Of a DNA stretch of 55,595 nucleotides, positions 16,863-24,943 are shown one piece after another; position 1 is the first letter of the stretch; every line of letters starts with the position of its first letter. Source of the stretch: JBCBSZ01 sp039185015 (GTDB taxonomy: Bacteria; Actinomycetota; Acidimicrobiia; Acidimicrobiales; Poriferisodalaceae); the NCBI GenBank assembly GCA_039185015.1, contig JBCDAU010000036.1:1-55595 (forward strand). The letters are read 5' to 3'. Both the position numbers and the translations under genes were made by a program. The notes below the pieces were generated by a model. The model was not told the DNA's origin and made no database searches. It saw only the letters and a program-made list of their open reading frames with translations.

Positions 16863-19457
16863 GTGGACCCCGTGAACGACGCGCTCCGTGGCCGTCTGGT
16901 CGCGCTGACCTCGCTCATGATCGTGATCGCGCTCGCGGTCGTCGCCGTGGTCCTCATGACCCGCGACGCCGGCGGCGAGACCGATGGCGGGCCCTTGGCC
17001 CGCTGGACCTTCGACGAGGGCAGCGGCGCCATCGCCGCTTCCACACCCGAGAGCGCCACCCCCGTCACCCTCCAGATCATCGGCGAGCCCGAGTGGAGAG
17101 ACGGCGCCATCGCGATCGGCACCAGCTCCTACCTCGTCTCCGAGGGCGCGGTCACGGCGTTGGCCGATGCCGTCGCCACGTCCCGGGAGCTCACCTTCGA
17201 GCTCTGGATCGACCCGTACAGCATCCGCCAGGCGCCGCTGTCGACGATCGCCTCGGTCACCGACGGCCGGTCGACCGACCTCCAGCTGCTCGCCAACCCG
17301 AGCGAGGACGCCGAGGGCGCCATCGTCGCTCGCATCCGCTCGGCGCTCACCGACACGCTCGGCCGGCCCGGCGCCGGTGGCGAGGACGACACCCTCGATG
17401 GTGGGCTCAGCCACATCGTGGTCGTGCACGCCGGGCGCACGATCGAGCTCTTCGTCGACGGGGTCAGCGTCGCCCAGGAGCAGGTCGGGCCCATGGTCGG
17501 TCCGTCCGCCGCCGCCCGCATCTCCTTCGGCGCCGCTCTCGACGGCACCGCACCGTTCGCCGGCGACCTCTACGAGGCGGCCATCTACTCCTTCGCCCTC
17601 AATCCCGGGCAGATCCAGTCGAACCTCGAGGCCGGCCCGACCGGAGTCACCGACGTGGCGGCCGTCGACGTGGCCATCGAGGCGCCCGAGACCGACGTCG
17701 AGATCGATCCCTCCGAGACCGTCGTCGACGTCGACGGCGATGAGGTCTTCAGCGGCATCGTGCTCACCGGAGCCGACGGCGACGGCAGCATCGAGGTCTG
17801 GCACGGCACCCAGGGCACCTTCGGTGGGCTCGGTTCGGTGCAGCCCCAGCTCAACGTGATCGGCGTGGCCTCCGACCCCGACGGTGTGCGAGAGGTGCGC
17901 TACGCGATCCCCGGCGCCGAGGACGAGATCGTCGCCGGCAACGGCCCGAACGCCCGACGCCTCGTCACGCCGGGCTCGTTCAACCTCGAGATACCGGAGA
18001 GCACGGTCGGTTCGGCGTCGGCGATCACCGTCACCGTCGTCGACGACACCGGCGACACGACCTCGATCCGCGTGCCGCTGTCCGACGTCGACGTGAGCGC
18101 GGCTGCGCTCCCGCTGAGCGTCGACTGGGCGAGCGTCGACCTGGTCGACGAGGCCGCCGACGTGGTCGATGGGCGTTGGCGCGTTGCCGGCAACGAGGTC
18201 GTCAACGACGAGGTCGGCTACGACCGTCTGGTCGGCATCGGCGACACCTCGTGGGACGACTACGAGGTGCTCGTCCCGATCGAGGTCACCGACATCGCCG
18301 ACGTCGTCGGCCCCAACTCGAACTCACCGGGCGTCGGCGTGATCATGCGCTGGAACGGACACAACCGCCTCAACCCCGGCACCGAGCTCGTCGAGCAGCC
18401 GCTCGAGGGCTTCCGTGCGCTGCGCGAGCAGGAGACGCCCTTCGGGGCCATCGCCTGGTTCCGGTTCGCCGGCACCGGCGGTCGCCAGCAGCTCGTCGAC
18501 CACCAGAACACGGTCCGCGGCGCCGAGGCCGGCACGTTCCCCACCGGCGTCGTGCACTGGCTGCGGGCCTCGGTCATCACCGAGTCGCCCGGCCGTCACA
18601 CCTACCGGATGAAGCTGTGGCAGGCGGGCACCCGCGAGCCGGAGGACTGGGAGCTGGAGTTCACCACCACGGTCGATGCGCTCGCCCCCGACGCCGGCTC
18701 GCTGCTGCTCGTCGCCCACGAGGTCGAGGCGCGCTTCGGGCGGGTGACGGTCACCGAGCCCGGTGAGAGCGGCATCGTCACGGCGGAGCCGACGTCGGAT
18801 GCGATCGCTGAGTGGAGCTTCGACGAGGGCTTCGGTCCGACGGTCTTCGACCTGACCGGCAACGGTCTCGACCTCGGCGTCCCCGCCGACGCGATCTGGG
18901 TCGACGGTGGCCTCCTTTACGAGGGTGACGGCGGTTCGGTCAGCGGCTCGGCGGAGGACGAGGTCGAGGCCATCCTCGCGACGCGTGAGTTCAGCCTCGA
19001 GATGTGGGCCGACCCCAACGGGTTGGAGCAGAACACGCTGGCCCGGCTGTTCAGCATCCAGGGCGCATCCGGTGCCTTCGATCTCGGCGCGACGCCGCTG
19101 AGCGGCGCGTTCGACTCGATCGAGGCCCGCGTGCGGGCCTCCGAGACGGACTTCCTCGGACGTCCCGGCCTGCGGGTCGGTGGGGCGCTCGACGGCGGCC
19201 TGGCCCACATCGTCGTCACCCACGACGCTGCCGGTGTCACCACCGTGTACCTCGACGGCGAGGAGATCTCCGCCGTCCAGCACGGCGACCTCGAGGAGTG
19301 GCCGACGAACTCGCGGGTCTCGATCGGCAGCACGCCGACGGGCACCGCGACCTGGCGGGGCACGATGCTGCACGCTGCGCTGTGGGACCGCTCGCTCGAC
19401 GAGAGCGAGATCCAGGCCCGGCTCGACGCCGGGCCCGGCATCGCCCCCGCCGGTTAG
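16863..19457 (+). CDS. Membrane-anchored LamG/concanavalin-like domain protein
   Basis: An 864-residue surface protein. Residues about 10-35 form one membrane segment (LVALTSLMIVIALAVVAVVL), and the rest is predicted outside. A first LamG-like jelly roll (GPLARWTFDEGSG to the FAGDLYEAAIYSFALNPGQI block, about 40-265) is followed by an Ig-like segment. Next comes a DUF1080-like stretch (WDDYEVLVPIEV, about 460-630) and a second LamG domain (AEWSFDEGFGPT to MLHAALWDRSLDESEIQ, about 645-860). LamG domains bind glycans or proteins, so binding the exported polysaccharide is plausible. It starts at GTG 16863. It is convergent with the 2OG oxygenase gene, with a 4-base gap. Confidence 0.75.
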   Translation: MDPVNDALRGRLVALTSLMIVIALAVVAVVLMTRDAGGETDGGPLARWTFDEGSGAIAASTPESATPVTLQIIGEPEWRDGAIAIGTSSYLVSEGAVTALADAVATSRELTFELWIDPYSIRQAPLSTIASVTDGRSTDLQLLANPSEDAEGAIVARIRSALTDTLGRPGAGGEDDTLDGGLSHIVVVHAGRTIELFVDGVSVAQEQVGPMVGPSAAARISFGAALDGTAPFAGDLYEAAIYSFALNPGQIQSNLEAGPTGVTDVAAVDVAIEAPETDVEIDPSETVVDVDGDEVFSGIVLTGADGDGSIEVWHGTQGTFGGLGSVQPQLNVIGVASDPDGVREVRYAIPGAEDEIVAGNGPNARRLVTPGSFNLEIPESTVGSASAITVTVVDDTGDTTSIRVPLSDVDVSAAALPLSVDWASVDLVDEAADVVDGRWRVAGNEVVNDEVGYDRLVGIGDTSWDDYEVLVPIEVTDIADVVGPNSNSPGVGVIMRWNGHNRLNPGTELVEQPLEGFRALREQETPFGAIAWFRFAGTGGRQQLVDHQNTVRGAEAGTFPTGVVHWLRASVITESPGRHTYRMKLWQAGTREPEDWELEFTTTVDALAPDAGSLLLVAHEVEARFGRVTVTEPGESGIVTAEPTSDAIAEWSFDEGFGPTVFDLTGNGLDLGVPADAIWVDGGLLYEGDGGSVSGSAEDEVEAILATREFSLEMWADPNGLEQNTLARLFSIQGASGAFDLGATPLSGAFDSIEARVRASETDFLGRPGLRVGGALDGGLAHIVVTHDAAGVTTVYLDGEEISAVQHGDLEEWPTNSRVSIGSTPTGTATWRGTMLHAALWDRSLDESEIQARLDAGPGIAPAG

Positions 19458-19461
19458 CTGA

Positions 19462-20289
19462 TCAGGAACCCAACCGACGCTTGGCGGCGCGGACGCCGTC
19501 GTGCACGATCGGCGGGGTGAGCCGACGAGCGAACGTGCGGGCCTGCTCCTTGCGATCCACGACGATCTTCTCGCCCGGGCGGGCCTTGAACAGCGTCGAG
19601 TGGTCGCCGGAGATCTCCTCCGGCGGACGCCCGGGCGAGAAGTAGTACAGGGCGATCGACCGCCGCGAGCGATCCTCCGGGCAGCTGAGGGGATCCGGGT
19701 GCCCGTGGAAGCTGAAGTCGGTCGTGCTGAACACCGCGAGGCGGCCGGCGATCGGGAGGACCTTCTCCTCGGCGCCGGTCATCTCGGTGTCCCAGAGCTC
19801 GAGGTGGCCGCCGTAGGCCTCCTCCCAGTCCTTGTTGAGGTAGATCAGCGCGTTGACCCGACGGTCGAGATCGAGGAACTTCGACCGATTGAAGTCGGCG
19901 TGGACCTTCAGCATCCCGCCTCGGGGGATCTGATGCAGACCACCGCCCTCGAAGTACGGGTCGGGGATCAGCGGCTCGGCGATGCCGGTGAGCTTCTGGA
20001 GGAAGCTCACGAACACGGCGGAGTTGAGCTCGCCGAAGAGCTGGCGAGTGAAGGGACCGAGGTGCTCGGCTGCCTGGCTCTCGAGCTTCTCGGCACGCTG
20101 GTTCGAGTACCGGCGCCAGACGTCGGTGTCGGGCGACGGGAACTCCTCCAGCACGCGATCGACGACCCACTCGGGGAGGAAGTCGTCGATGACGATGTGC
20201 GGGAAGGGGTCGTTGCTCTGGTAGGTCGAGGCGTGCTTGTCGGCGAGCGCATCGAGCTCGGACGAGTCGAAGAAGAACGGCTCGATCAT
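19462..20289 (-). CDS. 2OG-Fe(II) oxygenase (prolyl 4-hydroxylase-like)
   Basis: A 275-residue double-stranded beta-helix oxygenase. The iron ligands are seen as the HxD of LKVHADFNR and the distal histidine in FSFHGHPDPL, followed by RSIALYYFSPG with the likely 2-oxoglutarate-binding arginine. The ATG at 20289 has AGAGGAAC upstream. As the last gene of the minus-strand polysaccharide operon, it may hydroxylate a sugar, a lipid carrier or a surface protein. The substrate is inference. Confidence 0.8.
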   Translation of the reverse strand: MIEPFFFDSSELDALADKHASTYQSNDPFPHIVIDDFLPEWVVDRVLEEFPSPDTDVWRRYSNQRAEKLESQAAEHLGPFTRQLFGELNSAVFVSFLQKLTGIAEPLIPDPYFEGGGLHQIPRGGMLKVHADFNRSKFLDLDRRVNALIYLNKDWEEAYGGHLELWDTEMTGAEEKVLPIAGRLAVFSTTDFSFHGHPDPLSCPEDRSRRSIALYYFSPGRPPEEISGDHSTLFKARPGEKIVVDRKEQARTFARRLTPPIVHDGVRAAKRRLGS

Positions 20290-20299
20290 GTTGTTCCTC

Positions 20300-21262
20300 T
20301 CAGGGTCGTGGATCGAAGGTGGAGGTCGTGGTGGGCGGAGCCCAGTCGCTGTCGCCGTAGAAACGCTCGGCGATGTCGGCCGTGCCGGCGCGGACCCGAC
20401 GGACGTGCTCGGGGTCGAGGCGGTCGAGCCAGGTCCACATGGCAGCTCGGGAGTCGCGGGCGACACCGCCCTTGTCGCCGTCGGCGACGTGCGCACCGAG
20501 CTGCGACGAGGTGAGCTCGGCGACGGCGTCGGTCGCGGCGTCGCTCCAACGGAGGCCGACCGCACGGGCCAGCTCGGGCACGGCGATGGTCGGCTCGGCG
20601 GCGAGGTCCTCGTAGCGACGGACCGTCCAGCTGGGGTGCGCGACCGCGTACTCGGCGGCGACATGGGCGATCAGTCGCCAGAGGAGGATGGCCTGGTCGA
20701 TGATGTCGCCGGGTTCGACGGCCGCGGCGGCGAGCTCGTCGGCGAACGGCGCGGCCGGCCCGTCGATCAGGCTCGGCTGGTCGGTGAGGTTGGTGAAGTC
20801 GAAGGCCCATCCGAGACGGGCGAGGCTCCCGGCGAACGCCGCCGGGTGCCGGACGAGGACGACGACGTCGGCCTCGAGCTCGGTGTGGATCCACGGGGCG
20901 GAGAAGAACGCGATCGGGTCCTTCAACAACGCACGGCGACCGCGCAACCGTCCGGACACGGCGCGGATCGCCTCGCGGCCGACCCGCGCGGCATCGCGGG
21001 GACTGCCGGACCGGCGGAGCATCGCGCCGGCCGCCGGCTTCAGCGCTGCGACCCGGGACAGATCGGCGGCGAGCAGGTCGTCGCCCTCGGGACCGACGTG
21101 GTGGTACCAGCGAGGCGGCGGCGCTGCGAGCCAGCTCGAGGAGAGCTCGGGGTTGAACGGCTCGTGGATCGGGACCACCTCGCCGGACGCGGCCAGCATC
21201 TCGCCGACCCAGGTCGTGCCCGACCGATGCGAGCCGGTCACCAGGATCGGGCGCCGGCTCAC
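20300..21262 (-). CDS. Sulfotransferase family protein (I)
   Basis: A 320-residue P-loop-like protein. ILVTGSHRSGTTWVGEMLAAS at the N-terminus is the 5'-phosphosulfate-binding loop of PAPS-dependent sulfotransferases. VVVLVRHPAAFAGSLARLGW holds the 3'-phosphate-binding Arg/Ser region, and VRRYEDLAAEP is also typical. GTG 21262 overlaps the TGA of the GT2 gene by 4 bases. It probably transfers sulfate to a sugar hydroxyl of the polysaccharide made by its neighbours. Confidence 0.82.
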   Translation of the reverse strand: MSRRPILVTGSHRSGTTWVGEMLAASGEVVPIHEPFNPELSSSWLAAPPPRWYHHVGPEGDDLLAADLSRVAALKPAAGAMLRRSGSPRDAARVGREAIRAVSGRLRGRRALLKDPIAFFSAPWIHTELEADVVVLVRHPAAFAGSLARLGWAFDFTNLTDQPSLIDGPAAPFADELAAAAVEPGDIIDQAILLWRLIAHVAAEYAVAHPSWTVRRYEDLAAEPTIAVPELARAVGLRWSDAATDAVAELTSSQLGAHVADGDKGGVARDSRAAMWTWLDRLDPEHVRRVRAGTADIAERFYGDSDWAPPTTTSTFDPRP

Positions 21263-22215
21263 GTGGTCCCCAACGTCGGCCAGCCGCCGATCCAGGAGCG
21301 GATCGCGACCAGCGTCTCCCACCACGAGCGGTCCTCCCGACCCGGACGGACGACGCCGATCGCGCCGTGCGCCGCAGCGCGGACCGCGTGGCCCAGCACG
21401 AGCATGGCGAGGCCGTAGGCCGCGAGCGGACCGCGCCAGTGCTTGCGGACGTAGGTGGCCTTGCCTCGGGCCACCATGATGCGCTTCGCGGACTTCACCT
21501 TCGACGCGGCACCCACGTGGTGGGTGATGACGGCGTCGGGGGTGATCATCTGGCGGTAGCCGAGGTCCCAGGCCCGCTTGGCGAGATCGGCGTCCTCGGC
21601 GTACATGAAGAACTGCTCGTCGAAGCCACCCAGCTCTTCCCAGACCTCGCGTCGGACGAGCAGCAGGCAGCCGGTGACCAGGCCGACGTCGCGCGGGGTG
21701 TCGCGTGGCCAGCGCCCGAGTGACTCCGGGTCGAGGACGGGGTGGCCCTTGAACACGGCGGTGAAGCCGAGACCGAAGCAGGCCAGACTCCACGGCGTCG
21801 GCAGGCCCCAGCAGGAACCGGGATCGGGGGTGCCGTCGGTGGCGAGGGTTCGTCCCCCGAGCAGTCCGAGATCGGAGCGTGACTCGGCGAAGCGCACGAG
21901 CTCGGCGACGACGTCGTCGTGAACGATCGTGTCGGGGTTGAGGAGGAGGATGTGATCGCCGCGTGCCTGCCGAGCGCCGTGGTTGACGCCCCGAGCGAAG
22001 CCGACGTTGATGTCGAGCTCGAAGAGGCGCACCTCGGGTAGCTCGGTGGTGATGGCCGCGGCGGTGCCGTCGGTCGAGGCGTTGTCGACGACGATCACCT
22101 CGATGGGGTGCTTGACGGCCTGCTCGAGCAGCGAACGGAGCGCGATGAGGGTGAGGTCCTTGGTCTCGTAGGAGACGAGGACGACCGAGACGAGGGGCGT
22201 GGGCGCGTCGCTCAT
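21259..22215 (-). CDS. Glycosyltransferase family 2 (rhamnosyltransferase-like)
   Basis: A 318-residue GT-A enzyme with SVVLVSYETKDLTLIALRSL, VIVVDNASTDGTA, HILLLNPDTIV (DxD-like) and the GGFDEQFFMYAEDADLAKRA acceptor motif seen in rhamnosyltransferase-type GT2s. ATG 22215 lies 4 bases after the stop of the upstream sulfotransferase. Its TGA overlaps the next gene's GTG. Donor sugar is unknown. Confidence 0.88.
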   Translation of the reverse strand: MSDAPTPLVSVVLVSYETKDLTLIALRSLLEQAVKHPIEVIVVDNASTDGTAAAITTELPEVRLFELDINVGFARGVNHGARQARGDHILLLNPDTIVHDDVVAELVRFAESRSDLGLLGGRTLATDGTPDPGSCWGLPTPWSLACFGLGFTAVFKGHPVLDPESLGRWPRDTPRDVGLVTGCLLLVRREVWEELGGFDEQFFMYAEDADLAKRAWDLGYRQMITPDAVITHHVGAASKVKSAKRIMVARGKATYVRKHWRGPLAAYGLAMLVLGHAVRAAAHGAIGVVRPGREDRSWWETLVAIRSWIGGWPTLGTT

Positions 22216-22219
22216 GACG

Positions 22220-23089
22220 TCAGGGCGTGTAGCCGTGCTTGGCGAGCGTCTCGGCCCGGCTGCGAGCGAACTCGTTGAGCTCGGGGTCGGTCAGGTAGGC
22301 CGCTCCACGGTCGCGACGGATGCCGTCGCCGAGCGGACGGCCGTCGGTGGTGGTGGTGCGCAGATCACAGAACTCGGCGAGCGCGGTCAGGGTCTTGGTC
22401 GGCTCGTCGAGGAGGTCTTCGAAGCGGAGCTCCATCGCCCGGTCGCCGAGCGCCTCGACGTGACGGTCGGACTCGGACACGTAGGCGTCCCACAGGTCGA
22501 GGCCGGCGTCGAGCGACGTCATCTGCACGCCGGGGGCGAAGCCGGAGAGCCGGGGCCGGACGAGATACATGAGCCGGCGCTTGCGGTAGCTCTGGGCTGC
22601 CTCTTCGAGGAGGCGACGACGACGGACCACGAGGCTGTTGGCCACGTCCACGCCGTGCCGCTTGACGTGGACGATCTTGGCGTCGGGGAACACGTCGAGC
22701 CAGAACGGCAAGGTGAACGTCGTGCGCGGGTCCTTCCAACCCCAGGGCTCGGTGATGCCCTGCACGGAGCGGTAGCGGGCGAACCGCTTCGGGCCGAGGA
22801 AGTCGAGCGCTCGCGGCGAGCGCAGGCTGAGGTCGAGGTAGTCGGCGATCAGCTCGCGCGACGTCGGGGTGTCGACCAGCGCCCGCAGGCCCGACGGGTG
22901 GTCCCAGTCGGCACCGGCCTGGGCGTAGATCCACCGGTTGAGGTTCTGGAAGAAGAGGGCCTCGTGGTGGTCGTTGCTCTGCAGGCGGGCGCCGGGGAAG
23001 TAGCCCTGATCGACCATCAGCCGACCGAGCATGGACGTGCCCGATCGGTGCATTCCGATGACGATGACGGGGGGTCGGCCGTTGGCCAC
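22220..23089 (-). CDS. Sulfotransferase family protein (II)
   Basis: A 289-residue protein with VIVIGMHRSGTSMLGRLMV (phosphosulfate loop), WGWKDPRTTFTLPFW and KIVHVKRHGVDVANSLVVR (3'-phosphate-binding region). The form is common in polysaccharide clusters. It starts at GTG 23089 with AAGGAG upstream, a strong site that may set a separate translation level inside the operon. Confidence 0.82.
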   Translation of the reverse strand: MANGRPPVIVIGMHRSGTSMLGRLMVDQGYFPGARLQSNDHHEALFFQNLNRWIYAQAGADWDHPSGLRALVDTPTSRELIADYLDLSLRSPRALDFLGPKRFARYRSVQGITEPWGWKDPRTTFTLPFWLDVFPDAKIVHVKRHGVDVANSLVVRRRRLLEEAAQSYRKRRLMYLVRPRLSGFAPGVQMTSLDAGLDLWDAYVSESDRHVEALGDRAMELRFEDLLDEPTKTLTALAEFCDLRTTTTDGRPLGDGIRRDRGAAYLTDPELNEFARSRAETLAKHGYTP

Positions 23090-23107
23090 TGCGGTCTCCT
23101 TCGAGGT

Positions 23108-23953
23108 TCAGGTCGGCGTCGGGGCCGACCGGTCGTCGCCCTCCCAGGTGACCTCGCCCTGAGCGAGCATCCGCCGGGCCCGGAGCTTGGCGGCGAGCGA
23201 GATCGCGACGAAGGCCGGGGCGTGGGGGGTGAGCGCCGGTCGGCGCCGGATCAGATCGACGATCGAGCGCAGCCCACCGGACTGCGGCGCGCCCGGCAGG
23301 GACGCGACCGCGTCGGCGAGCAGCTCGTTCGCGGCGATGATGCGGGACCGGCGCTTGACGAGCTGCCGGCCGGTTGGCGAGGCGACGATGCCGAAGCTGA
23401 CGTCGCGCACCGAGACGCGCTCGCCCGGGGCGTAGTGCGCGCTGAAGAACAGGTCGTCGGCCCCGTCGTCGGGGAAGCGGTCGAAGCGGGCCCGCCCCGC
23501 CTCGCTCACCGCGTAGATCCCGGAGCCGACCATGCCCTCCTGGGCCCAGGGCAGCTCGGTCCAGATGCGGTAGTACGAGCGGACCGGCCACGAGGAGCGT
23601 GAGGTGTCGACCCGCAGCGCCGGGGCGGCGGCGAGCGCGCCGGCATCGAGTGCTCGGGCGCAGGCCCGCAGGGCGTCGAGGTCGACATCGACGTCGGCGT
23701 CGACGTAGAGGCGGGGGAAGCCGTCGCCGGCAGCCTCGTCGCCGAGGTTCAAGGCGGTGGGCTTGTGCCCGATGGGGGTCTCGATCACCCGGACGGGTGG
23801 CCCCACGGCCTTGGCGACCGACGCGGTGTCGTCGGTGCAGCCGTTGCACACGACGATCACGTCCAGCTCACCGTCGGCCGCATCACCGATCAGACGCTCG
23901 AGGAAGCCGCCGATGATCGGCTCCTCGTCGTGGGCCGGGACGATGACGGTCAT
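23108..23953 (-). CDS. Glycosyltransferase family 2
   Basis: A 281-residue GT2 with TVIVPAHDEEPIIGGFLERL, VIVVCNGCTDDTA, a LYVDADVDVDLDALRA acidic motif and a DDLFFSAHYAPGERV acceptor region. The C-terminal half (RLVKRRSR-type basic stretch and an RPALTPHAPAF segment) suggests membrane association. ATG 23953 is preferred, although the frame is open to 23980. It sits 5 bases after the upstream sulfotransferase stop. Confidence 0.82.
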   Translation of the reverse strand: MTVIVPAHDEEPIIGGFLERLIGDAADGELDVIVVCNGCTDDTASVAKAVGPPVRVIETPIGHKPTALNLGDEAAGDGFPRLYVDADVDVDLDALRACARALDAGALAAAPALRVDTSRSSWPVRSYYRIWTELPWAQEGMVGSGIYAVSEAGRARFDRFPDDGADDLFFSAHYAPGERVSVRDVSFGIVASPTGRQLVKRRSRIIAANELLADAVASLPGAPQSGGLRSIVDLIRRRPALTPHAPAFVAISLAAKLRARRMLAQGEVTWEGDDRSAPTPT

Positions 23954-23958
23954 CGGGA

Positions 23959-24834
23959 TCACGGACGGACCGACTCCCACACGTCGAGCGGACGATCGAG
24001 CAGCGCCTCGAGGGCGCGGACGTCGTCGCGGTAGAGGTCGGCGAGGAAGGCACGGTCATCGTCGGTCGGAGCGATGCGGGGCCAGTTCACGCGCGTCACC
24101 GCCGGCACGAGCTTGGTGACGCGGTCGGCGAGGCCGGGGCGGATCGCCCGCAGGTGCAGCTCGAGATCGCTCGCCCGCTCGTTGGCGGCCTGATGGACGT
24201 TGCGAGGCTCGAACGACGGATCGACGCCGAGGTGCTCGAAGGTGGAGCGGATCGTCTTCTCGGGCGACGCCTTCACGCCCTCCTCGAAGATGTGCACCAG
24301 GAGTCGCTCGCGGGGATACAGCTCCAACCACCGACGGAGGTGGTGGTGGTAGAAGCCCATCGTGAGGATCCCGTGGCGTCCACAGGCGTCACGGAACGAG
24401 GTGCGGGGCGAGATCCGCCCCCGCCGGATGTGGTGCCGCCAGGCCGAGACGGCCCGTGCGACCGGGTCGCGGAACATCACGACGAGATCGAGGTCCGGGT
24501 AGCACGCGTGGATCTCCCCGGCGGGGTCGTCGACGACCTCCGGGTGCTCGGCCAGCTGCACGCCACCGGCGGCCAGACGCGCCTCGGCGCCCTCGGGCAC
24601 GGCGAGGACGCCCAGGTAGTTGGGGGTGGCCTCGCCGACGACGCGCACGCCGGGGGAGGCCCCGATGTCCGCGAGGTAGGCCTCGGTCCCCCGCGCCAGG
24701 TTGGCGCGGAGGTCGAAGTGATGGAGCTCTTTGCGGGCCGGGGTGTGGATCTCCGGGTGCTGATCGAGCATCCCGGCGAGCCAGGTCGTCCCGGCCTTCT
24801 GCGCTCCGATGAGCAGGAACGACGGCGCGGTCAT
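23959..24834 (-). CDS. Sulfotransferase family protein (III)
   Basis: A 291-residue protein with the clearest PAPS sulfotransferase signature of the three. It has FLLIGAQKAGTTWLAGMLDQ at the N-terminus, VVMFRDPVARAVSAWRHHIR (R and S contacting the 3'-phosphate) and LLVHIFEEGVKASPEKTIR. Family members sulfate carbohydrates or small molecules using PAPS. The ATG is at 24834. Upstream is the beta-helix pair, separated by a hairpin. Confidence 0.85.
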   Translation of the reverse strand: MTAPSFLLIGAQKAGTTWLAGMLDQHPEIHTPARKELHHFDLRANLARGTEAYLADIGASPGVRVVGEATPNYLGVLAVPEGAEARLAAGGVQLAEHPEVVDDPAGEIHACYPDLDLVVMFRDPVARAVSAWRHHIRRGRISPRTSFRDACGRHGILTMGFYHHHLRRWLELYPRERLLVHIFEEGVKASPEKTIRSTFEHLGVDPSFEPRNVHQAANERASDLELHLRAIRPGLADRVTKLVPAVTRVNWPRIAPTDDDRAFLADLYRDDVRALEALLDRPLDVWESVRP

Positions 24835-24907
24835 GACGTGGTCGAGGGTACCGAAGGCCTATGCGGAGCGCAGCCGAAACACCACTACTGGTGATCAAGC
24901 CACCGCG

Positions 24908-24933
24908 GGGTGGCGGCCCCGTGACCGCCACCC
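24908..24933 (-). terminator. Hairpin after the first beta-helix gene
   Basis: GGGTGGCGG (24908-24916) and CCGCCACCC (24925-24933) form a perfect 9-bp stem around an 8-nt loop. It sits 10 bases beyond the stop of the minus-strand beta-helix gene. No T-run follows, so it may be an attenuator or mRNA-stabilising hairpin inside the operon. Confidence 0.5.
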
Positions 24934-24943
24934 GCGTTCAAGG

